Notes: generated by a model from the sequence alone, not told the origin. Counted from the stretch's first letter, positions 48,701 through 57,311 are shown. The stretch is 64,000 nt of DNA from Pseudomonas graminis (GCF_013201545.1 NZ_CP053746.1:434001-498000); one strand, 5' to 3'. Made by a program: numbers and translations.

Positions 48701-49394
48701 GGTCACCACCAAATACAACCCGGCGCGCACCTGGACCGCCGAGAACTCCGTCGGCATCGGCGGCGCCTACATGTGCGTCTACGGCATGGAAGGCCCAGGC
48801 GGTTATCAGTTCGTGGGCCGCACGTTGCAGATGTGGAACCGCTATCGCGCGGTGGCGGCGTTCGATGGCAAACCGTGGCTGCTGCGGTTTTTCGATCAGA
48901 TCCGTTTCTATCCTGTCAGTGCCGACGAGTTGCTGACCATCCGCCGCGATTTCCCCCTCGGTCGATACCCGCTGCAGATCGAGCACAGCACGCTCAATCT
49001 GACTGAGTACCAAGGCTTTCTGGCCGATGAAGCGCAGGGCATCGCGGCGTTCCGCAGCCAGCAGCAGAGTGCGTTCAACGCCGAGCGCGAGCGCTGGATC
49101 GCCAACGGTCAGGCCTCGTTCGAGAGCGACGAAGCGGTGGCCGACTCCACGGAAGAAGCCCCGCTGCAAAACGGGCAGACCAGCATCGACAGCCACATTG
49201 CCGGCAATCTCTGGCAGGTGCAGGTCAACGTCGGTCAGCGCGTCGAAGCGGGGGAAACGCTGGTGATTCTGGAGTCGATGAAAATGGAGATCCCGCTGCT
49301 GGCGCCCCACGCCGGTGTGGTCAGCGACGTACGCGTGCAACCCGGCTCGGCGGTACGCGCCGGGCAACGGGTGGTCGTGCTGGACGTTAGCTGA
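45756..49394 (+). CDS. uca: Guanidine (urea) carboxylase, biotin-dependent multidomain enzyme
   Basis: 1212 residues. Biotin carboxylase and ATP-grasp at residues 1-450 (FDKLLIANRGAIACRILRTL; IHPGYGFLSENA; AGGGGIGMR; EVNTRLQVEHGVTE), KipA-like carboxyltransferase half (about 460-765: LSGGTQTSVQDYPGRLGYWA), KipI-like half (about 800-1090: AENSVGIGGAYMCVYGMEGP) and a biotinyl domain with ESMKME near residue 1175. It carboxylates guanidine (or urea) with ATP and bicarbonate. The riboswitch and two deiminase-type genes favour guanidine. A REP pair is translated inside the linker between the two carboxyltransferase halves (residues 767-797, including SELAREGAGTSHES). Allophanate hydrolase does not follow. 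Confidence 0.9.
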   Translation: MFDKLLIANRGAIACRILRTLRDLQVGGIAVYAEADAASLHILQADEAHSLGDGGAAGTYLAVDKILAIAQSTGAKAIHPGYGFLSENAAFAQACEDVGIAFVGPTPEQLRVFGLKHTARARAKQHGVPMLEGTELLDSVDAALSAAETIGYPVMLKSTAGGGGIGMRVCRSASELSESFEAVKRLGQNNFSDAGVFIEKYIQRARHLEVQVFGDGCGEVIALGVRDCSVQRRNQKVLEETPAPNLPAGMADELCAAAIKLAKAVNYRSAGTVEFVFDSDDQRFYFLEVNTRLQVEHGVTEQVWGVDLVSWMIQLAAGDLPPLVELRAGLQPVGHAIQARLYAEDPGRDFQPSPGLLTSVHFPTADGKHLRIDTWVEAGCEIPPFFDPMIAKVISWAPDRATASAGLAQALSETRLYGIETNRDYLRQIIADVPFASGQPWTRCLEGLSYRADTFEVLSGGTQTSVQDYPGRLGYWAVGVPPSGPMDSRSLRLGNVLVGNAEGCAALEITMSGPTLRFNTDAVIAVTGAVIPLTLNGDVQPMNQSLLVAAGSTLMLGTIAGAGARSYLCVRGGLDVPDYMGSKSTFTLGQFGGHGGRALRAGDVLHVAPLVDRRAGEQLTPAQIVELPAVRDIRVIYGPHAAPEYFTERYIETFFATDWEVHFNSSRTGVRLIGPKPEWVRADGGEAGLHPSNIHDNPYAIGAVDFTGDMPVILGPDGPSLGGFVCPVTIIEADLWQLGQLKAGDKVRFYPVSVEAARSLKLNTDLGRSELAREGAGTSHESVAAGPSHSRASALLQSPIVLDIGENDTRLVARLSGDTHLLLEIGAPELDLVLRFRGHALMQALESRQLTGVIDLTPGIRSLQVHYQPEQLPLKTLLDVVAGEWDGVCASKNLEVPSRIVHLPLSWDDPACQLAIEKYMTTVRKDAPWCPSNLEFIRRINDLPNLDEVHRTVFDASYLVMGLGDVYLGAPVATPLDPRHRLVTTKYNPARTWTAENSVGIGGAYMCVYGMEGPGGYQFVGRTLQMWNRYRAVAAFDGKPWLLRFFDQIRFYPVSADELLTIRRDFPLGRYPLQIEHSTLNLTEYQGFLADEAQGIAAFRSQQQSAFNAERERWIANGQASFESDEAVADSTEEAPLQNGQTSIDSHIAGNLWQVQVNVGQRVEAGETLVILESMKMEIPLLAPHAGVVSDVRVQPGSAVRAGQRVVVLDVS
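48055..48145. repeat. REP pair inside the guanidine carboxylase gene
   Basis: GTAGGAGTGAGCTTGCTCGC (48055-48074) and the inverted GCGGGCAAGCGCGCTCCTAC (48125-48144) flank a GC-rich centre. The frame of the carboxylase stays open through it. Confidence 0.85.
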
Positions 49395-49529
49395 TTGGCG
49401 CTGTTGCTCATTGCAGCCTGTAACTTTCATAAAGGCATAAAACGCGGTGGCACACGCGATACATAGTTACCGCCATTGCAACCCGGCATCGCGCCATAGT
49501 GGGCATCTTTCCACGTGGCGCGATTTTTC

Positions 49530-52500
49530 ATGAACGACCGCAGCAGCTCCGATCCCGCGAGCGGCCTTGATCTCATTTCCAATGACACCCTGCCCCATGG
49601 CAGCGCGTTCAGCGTTTCGCCGTTCGCGGAGGACATGCGACCGGCAGAATCCCTGAAGCCGACCGCCGCAGCGCCCGCCGAACCTCACACGCTGAACCAC
49701 AAAAGATTGATGCGCCAGGCCGTCAGTCCGGTTGCCGAATTGTTGTACGGGTCGGTCTGGGTACTGAAAGCCTGGCAACTGGATCTCGAGTGTCCGCCCT
49801 CGACCGTCCGTCATCTGGACCAGCGGCTGGAGGAAACGCTGCAGGCCAGATTTGGCGCACCCATTGACCTTGACGAGCTGCACATCAGTTTCAGCACCGC
49901 GCTGGAGCCGGCCGTGGAAACCGACGGTCGGGAGCGGTTCGAGCTGCGCCTGACGTTACGCGAGCTGGGCCGGGAGACCCTGGACCCGCTCGGATTTCTC
50001 GCCCTTAAACGCTGCGCCGAGGCTGATCGCCCGCTGTCGGCCTCGACGCCCACCCTGACCGTCTCGGCGTTTTTCGAGCTGCTCATTGAAACCCGATGGA
50101 CACTGGAATATGAGCAGATGCAGCGTCAGTTCTGGGAGCAGCACGGCAACACGTGGGAGATGCTCGCCAAGCTGGCGTTTCTGGACGGTCTGACCCGTCT
50201 GCAGTCGCGCAGGTGGATCGATAACGACGGCCATCTACTGGCGCTGGATGCGCTGGGCCTCACACGTTTCCCGCCAAGTCTCCAGGACCTGCAGTCGCCC
50301 AGGCCGCCGGCACGCTCGGTCGTGCGCGGGCTGGCGCTGAACGGCGAGATCATCCCCGGTATCTTCCATGTACGCTCCAACACCACGGGGCATTGCTATG
50401 TCCACGTGCTGGGCAGCGCGCCCCTTTGCCATGAGTACGTCAGCGATGACGCGCCGTGGAAGGCGGACAAGGTGCTGGAGGCGATCAACGCATCGGCCTG
50501 GCATCGGCTGAATCTCTCCCTCGAGGGCACGCACACCCTCCTCACGCTGGCGGCGCCTTCGGACGGCGTGTTCACCCAACTGCGCGTTGCCCAGCAACAC
50601 TTTTGCGCTGCAAGACTGAGCGACATCGATGCGGTTGAATCACCTGCCGCATTTATCGACGACGACCACTGCGCTCTCATGCCCATCGAGCCAGCGATGG
50701 CATTGGTCAGCGCCCTTGATTACTGGCAGCACCATGAGCCATTGCTGACGCGAATCCCTACGCCCCTCGGGGTTGCGAACCGGCTCATGGGCCAGTGGCT
50801 GAGGCAGATGTGTCCCCGGCTCAAGCCGGTCCCGTTGAAGCAGAAGCACACCCTGGTCACGGACCCGCAGCGGGTGTTCATCCGCTACTTGCCCGGCACA
50901 TCGAGGACGCCTTGGGGTCATCCGCGGATTGCGGCAGGCAACGTGATCGTCACGCCGGATGAAGCGCCCGTCACCCTGGCTCAGGCACTGATAAGCCGGT
51001 TCAGGGCGCTTCAGCCTCATGGGTACGATGACGAAGGCGGTCGCTGGGTCGTCTACGCCGACCCCAGCGGCAAGGGGACATGGTCGCCCGAGGCGGAGCT
51101 GAATATCAGCGCGCTTGGCGTCGAGGCATACATTCAGGGCATCGACTTTCTCGAGCTGATGCAGCGCCACCTTGACCGGTTCTGGCAACAGCAACGCGCT
51201 GATGTCGAGCGCGCGCTCTGGTCGACGTTCGTAAGCCAGGCGCTGCTGGCCTTGAAAAGCGGGGAACTGCCCAGGGACAGCTTCCAGCGGGTCATCGAGG
51301 CCGTCGAGCAGGCTCAGCGGGGGCATCCGCCCGAGACGCGGCTTTTGGCGACAGCTCCCGTCCGCTGGAGCGCTGCGGGCTTTTACGTGAGCAACGGCCT
51401 GCCACTCGGTGCCGACTGCCCTCCCTGCGTCGGCTTGCTGATGATCACCACTCCCGACCGAGAAGACGGCGTGCTGTACCAGGCCGGGCAGTCCACGCCC
51501 TTCGTGCCATTCAGCAATCGTCAGCAGCTCATCAGCCATTTAAAAGCCGCTGCCACCAACCCTGCCTGGCGCGAGACTGTGCTCAATTACATGCCGCGCC
51601 GTTTTCACGCCAGGCTCGGTTATGTCCTCGAGCTGTGGGGCGGGGTCCGCTCGCCGACCGAACCGGTCTCGATCCTGCGTCCCTGGACCGAGCCGCTATA
51701 CAGCCCGGACACCCATGCCGCCCGGCAACATCTTCTAAGCGAGCAGGAAGTGTCCGGCTCGCCCATGGGATTCATCTGTGAGCGCCTGCGTCTTAACAGC
51801 CAGTACGACGCCGAGGACAGCATCGTGACCGACCGCGAGCAGGCCCTCGACACGTGGATTCAACACCTCGATCGCTTGCAACTGTTATTGGCTCCGATGG
51901 CGCTCGTGCTGCCGGCGGCCTCGATTGCGGCACTGACGGCCAGCGCGGCAAGTGTCGCGCTGGGGATTCAGGCCGCCAACCTTCCCGGCGACCGTCAGGC
52001 AGAACGGCGCCAGGCGATGTTCGCCATTCTGTCCCTGGGGCTGTTGCACATGGCGCCGGCCACGCCACGTCTTTTGCAGGCGTTCGGTAAACTCACCGCG
52101 CCCGCCGCAGCATGGGGCCCTGGGCTGACTCGAGTGAAGGCTGCGCTGCCGGCCCGTGGTTTTGGCGACTGGTTGCGCAGGGCGACCCACCCGCGCAGGA
52201 CGCTGCTCAAGCCATTCTTCAATGGGACTGGCCTGATGAAGACGTGGAGCGTTGCGGGCAACGCCGAATTCGGCACTTCAGCGGTTCAGGTGTGGAAGCT
52301 GGGACGCAAATTTCTGCTGTGGACATCGGACCGGACCCAGGCCCGCACGCTGGTCGTGAGCAGCCACGGCTACTACTTGCCGTGGACGCGCACGACGGCC
52401 ATTCCCAATGGCACCGAACTGCGAACCTACGCCCCTCACGGTCACGAGCTGGTCGACCCGATGCTGCACCGGATCGCCAGCCAGTCGGTCCGGCCTTACG

Positions 52501-52922
52501 CAACGTTGAACACGGCGCAGCCTATGCCCGGTCCGGGCGTCGGGCCTTTTCTCGACATGCTGGCCCGGGACACGCTGATGGCCGGTACTTCGTTGCCGGG
52601 GCGCATCAAGAACTACACGCTGGCGAAATTTCAGAGCGAGCACTATGAGAGTTATCGGGACATCAGCCAAGTCGTGCGCAACAGTCACCAACCTCCGCTA
52701 CCGAGCCCACTCCCTGCAACGCCCATGGATGTGCTGACCGTGCGCAACCGGTTCGGTATGGCCAACCCGACCCTGCAGGACCTGTTCGGTGAGCTGCATC
52801 GACAAGGTATTCATTACGACAACATCCTGCTCGTGCATTGCCGCTGTCCTGCCGTGGGATCGATGCTGGGGCGCTCTCCCTCTTTTGTAGCACCCAGGGG
52901 CCCATCACCGATCACCCCGTAG
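49530..52922 (+). CDS. Large toxin-like protein, DUF6543-type (dermonecrotic-toxin-like)
   Basis: 1130 residues from the ATG at 49530 (a GTG at 49515 is possible; no good ribosome site for either). The first 750 residues resemble the DUF6543 region of Pseudomonas dermonecrotic-toxin-like proteins (YEQMQRQFWEQHGNTWEMLA; LGSAPLCHEYVSDDAPWKAD). Residues about 785-850 are hydrophobic (LLLAPMALVLPAASIAAL; ILSLGLLHMAPATPRLL). The C-terminal 190 residues contain VVSSHGYYLPW and end with ILLVHCRC, a His-Gly and Cys pairing like putative Stv-type adhesin domains. No signal peptide, immunity gene or secretion gene is adjacent. Probable secreted effector; activity unproven. Confidence 0.7.
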   Translation: MNDRSSSDPASGLDLISNDTLPHGSAFSVSPFAEDMRPAESLKPTAAAPAEPHTLNHKRLMRQAVSPVAELLYGSVWVLKAWQLDLECPPSTVRHLDQRLEETLQARFGAPIDLDELHISFSTALEPAVETDGRERFELRLTLRELGRETLDPLGFLALKRCAEADRPLSASTPTLTVSAFFELLIETRWTLEYEQMQRQFWEQHGNTWEMLAKLAFLDGLTRLQSRRWIDNDGHLLALDALGLTRFPPSLQDLQSPRPPARSVVRGLALNGEIIPGIFHVRSNTTGHCYVHVLGSAPLCHEYVSDDAPWKADKVLEAINASAWHRLNLSLEGTHTLLTLAAPSDGVFTQLRVAQQHFCAARLSDIDAVESPAAFIDDDHCALMPIEPAMALVSALDYWQHHEPLLTRIPTPLGVANRLMGQWLRQMCPRLKPVPLKQKHTLVTDPQRVFIRYLPGTSRTPWGHPRIAAGNVIVTPDEAPVTLAQALISRFRALQPHGYDDEGGRWVVYADPSGKGTWSPEAELNISALGVEAYIQGIDFLELMQRHLDRFWQQQRADVERALWSTFVSQALLALKSGELPRDSFQRVIEAVEQAQRGHPPETRLLATAPVRWSAAGFYVSNGLPLGADCPPCVGLLMITTPDREDGVLYQAGQSTPFVPFSNRQQLISHLKAAATNPAWRETVLNYMPRRFHARLGYVLELWGGVRSPTEPVSILRPWTEPLYSPDTHAARQHLLSEQEVSGSPMGFICERLRLNSQYDAEDSIVTDREQALDTWIQHLDRLQLLLAPMALVLPAASIAALTASAASVALGIQAANLPGDRQAERRQAMFAILSLGLLHMAPATPRLLQAFGKLTAPAAAWGPGLTRVKAALPARGFGDWLRRATHPRRTLLKPFFNGTGLMKTWSVAGNAEFGTSAVQVWKLGRKFLLWTSDRTQARTLVVSSHGYYLPWTRTTAIPNGTELRTYAPHGHELVDPMLHRIASQSVRPYATLNTAQPMPGPGVGPFLDMLARDTLMAGTSLPGRIKNYTLAKFQSEHYESYRDISQVVRNSHQPPLPSPLPATPMDVLTVRNRFGMANPTLQDLFGELHRQGIHYDNILLVHCRCPAVGSMLGRSPSFVAPRGPSPITP

Positions 52923-53003
52923 GCGCGTTGCGCGACAGCACATGCTCATGGCGTGAGACAAGGCGGCGCGCTAGCATTGGCGACCCTCAAAGACCGCGCC
53001 TAC

Positions 53004-53222
53004 ATGGACACTCACATTATCGACACCCGCATTTGCCCTGTTTGCGGCGCCAGTAACCGCTGTACCCTGGCTGATCCGCGCACAGTGGACCAGGCCTGCT
53101 GGTGTTTTACCGCCGAGATCGACCCGGCGGTATTGGCAGCGCTACCCGAAGAGGTCCGTGGACAGGCATGTCTTTGCCCGCAATGCGCAGGCGTCGAGGC
53201 GAAGCGTCGCGATGCGTCTTGA
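53004..53222 (+). CDS. Cysteine-rich CWC family protein
   Basis: 72 residues from the ATG at 53004. Two CxxC pairs (ICPVCGASN, CLCPQCAG) and the diagnostic CWCF motif; probably a small zinc-binding protein. Overlaps the rsuA start by 11 bases, so translation is likely coupled. Function unknown. Confidence 0.85.
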   Translation: MDTHIIDTRICPVCGASNRCTLADPRTVDQACWCFTAEIDPAVLAALPEEVRGQACLCPQCAGVEAKRRDAS

Positions 53223-53904
53223 CCGTTTCCTCAGCAACCTGCCGCGCTTCAGCCGCAAAGATGTACGACTTGCGCTGATCGCAGGCCGCGTGCAGGTCGA
53301 CGGGTTGCCGGTAAAAAACCCGCTGCATGAGGTCCGCGAATTCAGCCAGGTGCGGATCGATGAAGAAGTCCTTCAGCACGGCAAACCCGCCCGGTATTTC
53401 ATGCTGCACAAACCTCCGGGTTGCGTCAGCGCAACCGTCGATCCGCAGCACCCCACCGTGCTCGACCTGCTGGATGAACCCGACAAGGACGATCTTCACA
53501 TCGCCGGCCGTCTGGATTTCAACACTTCCGGGCTCATGCTTATTACCAATGACGGCCACTGGTCGCGCCGTCTGACGCAGCCAACCACCAAGCTGGCGAA
53601 GGTCTATTGCGTCGAGACCGAAGACGACATCGGCGCGAACTACGTCGAAAAATTTGCTGAAGGGTTTTATTTTGCGTTTGAAGACCTGACGACACAGCCC
53701 GCCGTGCTGACGATCCTGGACAGTCATCGCGCCCGGTTGAGCATCATCGAAGGGCGCTACCACCAGGTCAAACGCATGTTCGGCCACTTCAACAACAAGG
53801 TGACCCGGCTGCACCGCGAAAGCATGGGGCCACTGGTGCTCGACTCCGCGCTGGCGCCTGGACAATACAGGGCGCTGAGTGCCGGCGAAGTCGCGTTGAT
53901 CTGA
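53212..53904 (+). CDS. rsuA: 16S rRNA pseudouridine(516) synthase RsuA
   Basis: 230 residues from the ATG at 53212. N-terminal S4 domain (MRLDRFLSNLPRFSRKDVR), then the RsuA catalytic fold with the nucleophilic Asp in IAGRLDFNTSGLMLITNDG and FMLHKPPG upstream; EGRYHQVKRMFGHFNNKVTR, shown complete, closes the site. Modifies U516 of 16S rRNA. Confidence 0.93.
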   Translation: MRLDRFLSNLPRFSRKDVRLALIAGRVQVDGLPVKNPLHEVREFSQVRIDEEVLQHGKPARYFMLHKPPGCVSATVDPQHPTVLDLLDEPDKDDLHIAGRLDFNTSGLMLITNDGHWSRRLTQPTTKLAKVYCVETEDDIGANYVEKFAEGFYFAFEDLTTQPAVLTILDSHRARLSIIEGRYHQVKRMFGHFNNKVTRLHRESMGPLVLDSALAPGQYRALSAGEVALI

Positions 53905-53987
53905 AACCTGCGTCCCAATGCCTACCTGTCACGAAACCCGTGCAACGTGTCTCTGCGCACCCCGTTTTTTCGTCAGGAGACATGGAG

Positions 53988-54872
53988 ATGAAGCCAGAAA
54001 TCGCTGTGCTGGATATTCAGGGCCAGTTCCGGGTTTACACGGAGCTCTACCGCGCAGACGCCGCCGAGAAGACCATCATTCTGGTCAACGGCTCGCTCGC
54101 CACGACCACCTCCTTCGCCCAGACCGTGCGCAACCTGCATCCGCAATTCAACGTCGTGCTGTACGACCCGCCTTACGCCGGCAAATCAAAACCCCACAAT
54201 GCCCATGAACGCCCGCTGACCAAAGAGCTTGAAGGCCAACTGCTGCTGGAGCTCATCGACCATTTCAACGCCGAACTCCTGATGTCGTTCTCATGGGGCG
54301 GCGCGGCGGCGCTGGTCGCCCTGGCCCACCGGCCCAAACGCATCGAAAAGGCAGTCATCAGCTCGTTCTCACCCGTCATCAGCGACCCTCTGCGCGACTA
54401 CCTCGAGCGCGGCCGGCAACACTTCGGCACCTACAACCGCCATGGCGTCGGGGAGTTGCTCAACAGCACCTTGGGCAAACACTTACCCTCGCTGTTCAAA
54501 CGCTACAACCACAAGCACGTCAGCTCCCTGGATGCGCATGAATACGCGCAGATGCACCACCACATCGATCATGTGCTGGACGCGAGCAATCATCCCCAGA
54601 TGAAAGCGGCCAAGCGCATCAATGTGCCGGTGCTGTTCATGAACGGCGCATGGGACGAATACACCTCGGCTGCCGACGCCCGGCACTTCGCCCACTACAT
54701 TCGCGACTGCCATTTCAGCACCCTTCAGGATGCCGGGCACTTTCTGGACATGGAGAACAAGGCCGCGTGCCTGGCATCGAAAGAGGCGCTGCACGGGTTT
54801 CTGACGCCCACGCCTGAACCCCGCCGCGTTCATTACAGAACGGGTCAGTTGCAACAGGCGTTTGCGGTGTGA
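53988..54872 (+). CDS. rhlA: RhlA homologue, 3-(3-hydroxyalkanoyloxy)alkanoate synthase
   Basis: 294 residues from the ATG at 53988, seven bases after AGGAGA; the ATG at 53982 is too close. It closely resembles Pseudomonas aeruginosa RhlA along its length: ILVNGSLATTTSFAQT, FNVVLYDPPYAGKS, catalytic Ser in SFSWGG, Asp in NGAWDEYTSA and His in DAGHFLDMENKAA. RhlA joins two 3-hydroxyacyl units from ACP into HAA, the lipid part of rhamnolipid and a surfactant on its own. No rhlB or rhlI/rhlR is nearby, so HAA is probably the end product. Confidence 0.88.
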   Translation: MKPEIAVLDIQGQFRVYTELYRADAAEKTIILVNGSLATTTSFAQTVRNLHPQFNVVLYDPPYAGKSKPHNAHERPLTKELEGQLLLELIDHFNAELLMSFSWGGAAALVALAHRPKRIEKAVISSFSPVISDPLRDYLERGRQHFGTYNRHGVGELLNSTLGKHLPSLFKRYNHKHVSSLDAHEYAQMHHHIDHVLDASNHPQMKAAKRINVPVLFMNGAWDEYTSAADARHFAHYIRDCHFSTLQDAGHFLDMENKAACLASKEALHGFLTPTPEPRRVHYRTGQLQQAFAV

Positions 54873-55056
54873 TCGGACTGGGAGATGCAAGAGCAGAAGA
54901 CGGGGAAGGAATGGTCTGCTGCAGCCCCTGATGAGCGCTATTGGACAGCGAATCAGGGGTGGGCGAGATGGCATTGGGTCGGTGCGGCATATAACGCTTC
55001 AATTAACACGCCGCATCTGGTACAAAGTCAGCCGCGCCAAAGGCGTCGATTTAAAA

Positions 55057-55130
55057 GCGGGTATAGTTTAGTGGTAAAACGAAAGCTTCCCAAGCTTTAG
55101 TTGAGGGTTCGATTCCCTCTACCCGCTCCA
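55057..55130 (+). tRNA. tRNA-Gly(CCC)
   Basis: 74 bases with encoded CCA. Acceptor GCGGGTA pairs with TACCCGC; anticodon arm AAAGC-TTCCCAA-GCTTT gives anticodon CCC; T arm AGGGTTCGATTCCCT, T discriminator. No att duplication or integrase is seen next to it. Confidence 0.97.
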
Positions 55131-55366
55131 TCTCCCCCAGTGTTTACGGGCCTTCCAGCCGCCCTCACCCTCTCTGAATCAACCTTGGTTCTTACCTTCG
55201 ATTTCAAAGACCGGGCCAGACCTGCCCCCTCTCATGCACCGATTTCGTTACCGCTAATCCCCTGCTGCAAATCCGCACCACAGATTTCACGCCAGCTGCC
55301 GATACAGAGAAACCTGTCGCTCGAAATCCATGCAGCGACCGACGAAACCTCAAGGCAGTGACGATC

Positions 55367-56176
55367 ATGCAACATATCCCCTTGGCAACCTTCGAATCCA
55401 TTGGCTGCGCTGAATGTCGAAATCTCGAGGGTCTGGGATTCGACTTCACCATGGCTTTCCAACCTATTTTCAACGTCATCACGGGCGCACCTTTTGCTTA
55501 TGAGGCGCTGGTACGTGGCGTCAATGGCGAGTCGGCTGCGTTCATTCTGGGTCAGGTCAACGACGGCAACCGATACCGTTTCGATCAGACGTGCCGGGTC
55601 AGGGCCATTGAGCTCGCTACCCAGCTGGGCCTGCCTGGGATTCCAGACTGCAAGCTGAGTATCAACTTTCTGCCCAAGGCGGTGTACCGGGCGGAGACCT
55701 GCATTCGTGCAACCCTTGAAGCGTCCCGGACCTTCGACTTCCCGGTGGATCGGCTCATGTTCGAAGTCACAGAAGGCGAGCGGGTCGAAGACCCGAATCA
55801 TCTCAAGTCCATTTTTGAAGAGTACGCGCGGCAAGGTTTTACCACCGCTATCGATGACTTCGGATCAGGTTATTCCGGCCTGAACATGCTGGCGATGTTT
55901 CAGCCTCAGGTCCTGAAAATCGACATGGCACTCACCCGAGACATCGACCGGGACACTGTACGTCAGGCGATTGTTGAAGGGATCGTGTTGGTGTCCAAGC
56001 GGCTTGGCATCACGGTCGTGGCCGAAGGCATCGAAACCCGCGAAGAGCGCGACGCCCTGTTGGATCTGGGTGTCGAGCTGATGCAGGGCTATCTGTTTGC
56101 CAAACCCATGGTGGGGCAATTGCAACCGATGCCGTTGGATTTGATCGCCGGCTCAGGCGTTGTCGAAGTGGCCTGA
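55367..56176 (+). CDS. EAL domain c-di-GMP phosphodiesterase
   Basis: 269 residues from the ATG at 55367, ten bases after AAGGCAG (a GTG at 55358 is too close). A short N-terminus with a CxxC pair (IGCAECRNLE) precedes a complete EAL domain: YEALVRG, SINFLP, MFEVTEGE, DDFGSGYSG, LKIDMAL, VVAEGIET and MQGYLFAKP. All catalytic positions are present, so hydrolysis of c-di-GMP is expected. The domain resembles the EAL part of BLUF-EAL proteins but has no BLUF domain. Confidence 0.92.
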   Translation: MQHIPLATFESIGCAECRNLEGLGFDFTMAFQPIFNVITGAPFAYEALVRGVNGESAAFILGQVNDGNRYRFDQTCRVRAIELATQLGLPGIPDCKLSINFLPKAVYRAETCIRATLEASRTFDFPVDRLMFEVTEGERVEDPNHLKSIFEEYARQGFTTAIDDFGSGYSGLNMLAMFQPQVLKIDMALTRDIDRDTVRQAIVEGIVLVSKRLGITVVAEGIETREERDALLDLGVELMQGYLFAKPMVGQLQPMPLDLIAGSGVVEVA

Positions 56177-56233
56177 TTCCCCAGGCAACCTTTGACGTTG
56201 CAGGGGTTAAAGGTCAGCTGTGAAAGCGATACG

Positions 56234-57004
56234 TCAATCCGCGGCGTGAGCGGCGGCCTGTTCGATCAACGTGGCCACTTCCTGGGGACGGGACTGGTAC
56301 ACCGAGTGACTGGCGCCTTTGATTTCGATGGTGTGGCTGTTGGCCCGCTTGGCATACATGCGCTCAAGGTCCGGGTTGATGATCCGGTCTGCGCCGGCCA
56401 CTGCGTACCAGCTCGGTTTGGTTTTCCACGCGGGCACGCCAGCGGGGGTGGTGAACACCGATGCCGCGGTCGGCTCCTGGGAAATGGCTTCGAACTCAGC
56501 CTGAGCCTTGGGCAGGTCAGCCGCGAAGTCCGCCGGGTATAACGCAGGGTCGAGGGACAGAAAGCCGTCGGCGGTTTTCTTCACCGCCTTGGTGGCGTTG
56601 GGGTACAACTTGCCGTTCTGCGCTTCGGTTTCCCCCTGATCCAGCGCGTGGGCAGCGATGTACACCAGGCCCACGACGTGGGCGTCATTGCCGACATCCG
56701 TGATGATCGCGCCGCCATAACTGTGGCCGACCAGAATCGTCGGGCCATTTTGCTGGTCAACGATGCGCTTCACCGCCGTCACGTCATCGGCGAACGACGT
56801 CAGCGGGTGTTCAGCGATCGAGACGTTGTAGCCGTCCTTGCGCAGGATCTCGTAAACCGGTTTCCAACCTGACCCATTCACAAAGGCCCCGTGCACCAGC
56901 ACGATGTTTTTGACCGGTGCGGCTTGAGCAGCATCGGCAACGCCCAGCGCCAGGGCGCCCGCCGTAAAAACGCTTAACAGCAATGACGCGTTGATTCTGT
57001 TCAT
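56234..57004 (-). CDS. Secreted alpha/beta-fold hydrolase
   Basis: 256 residues from the ATG at 57004 (GAGGAAG upstream). Signal peptide ending near AAQAAP, then NIVLVHGAFVNGSGW, nucleophile Ser in ILVGHSYGGAIITDVG and a His in IKGASHSVYQSRP. Family members include esterases and haloperoxidase-like enzymes. Substrate unknown; exported to the periplasm. The hemerythrin terminator lies between this gene and the next upstream gene. Confidence 0.88.
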   Translation of the reverse strand: MNRINASLLLSVFTAGALALGVADAAQAAPVKNIVLVHGAFVNGSGWKPVYEILRKDGYNVSIAEHPLTSFADDVTAVKRIVDQQNGPTILVGHSYGGAIITDVGNDAHVVGLVYIAAHALDQGETEAQNGKLYPNATKAVKKTADGFLSLDPALYPADFAADLPKAQAEFEAISQEPTAASVFTTPAGVPAWKTKPSWYAVAGADRIINPDLERMYAKRANSHTIEIKGASHSVYQSRPQEVATLIEQAAAHAAD

Positions 57005-57194
57005 GGGGTGCTTCCTCAGTGTGCATTCATGGTCGGGGGGCTTGACCGAAATGGCCGAAGCCTGGCCCCGCGCTTCGCTGTGAACCATTGAATGCGCTGC
57101 ACGTATCTGCGGTGTGTCGCTGAGGGCGAGCTTTCAGTGAGCACGTATCGGCAAGGGATCTGGATACACGCGCATACAAAGCTCGAATTTTTAT

Positions 57195-57215
57195 GTGGGA
57201 CCGGCTTCAGCCGGG
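57195..57215. repeat. Single arm of the GGGACCGGCTTCAGCCGG repeat
   Basis: GTGGGACCGGCTTCAGCCGG, related to the arms at 40.4 and 60.2 kb, here without an obvious partner. Confidence 0.7.
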
Positions 57216-57268
57216 AAAGCGCCAGTGAGGGCGCTAAAACATTAACGAGTATTAAAACCATCACCCAC

Positions 57269-57294
57269 AAAAAAGCCCGGAAAACTCCGGGCTT
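57269..57294 (-). terminator. Rho-independent terminator of the hemerythrin gene
   Basis: On the minus strand AAGCCCGGA (57294-57286) pairs with TCCGGGCTT (57281-57273) around GTTT and is followed by a T-run. It lies about 18 bases after the stop codon. Confidence 0.9.
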
Positions 57295-57311
57295 GTTCAT
57301 TCCATCAACGC

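Noticed and set aside
53905..53987. Lux-type quorum-sensing box upstream of rhlA
   Set aside because: No CTG-N10-CAG-like dyad of adequate symmetry was found in the gap.
55057..55130. tRNA-Gly as an integration site for a mobile island
   Set aside because: No integrase and no duplicated tRNA end within the window; flanking genes have normal composition.
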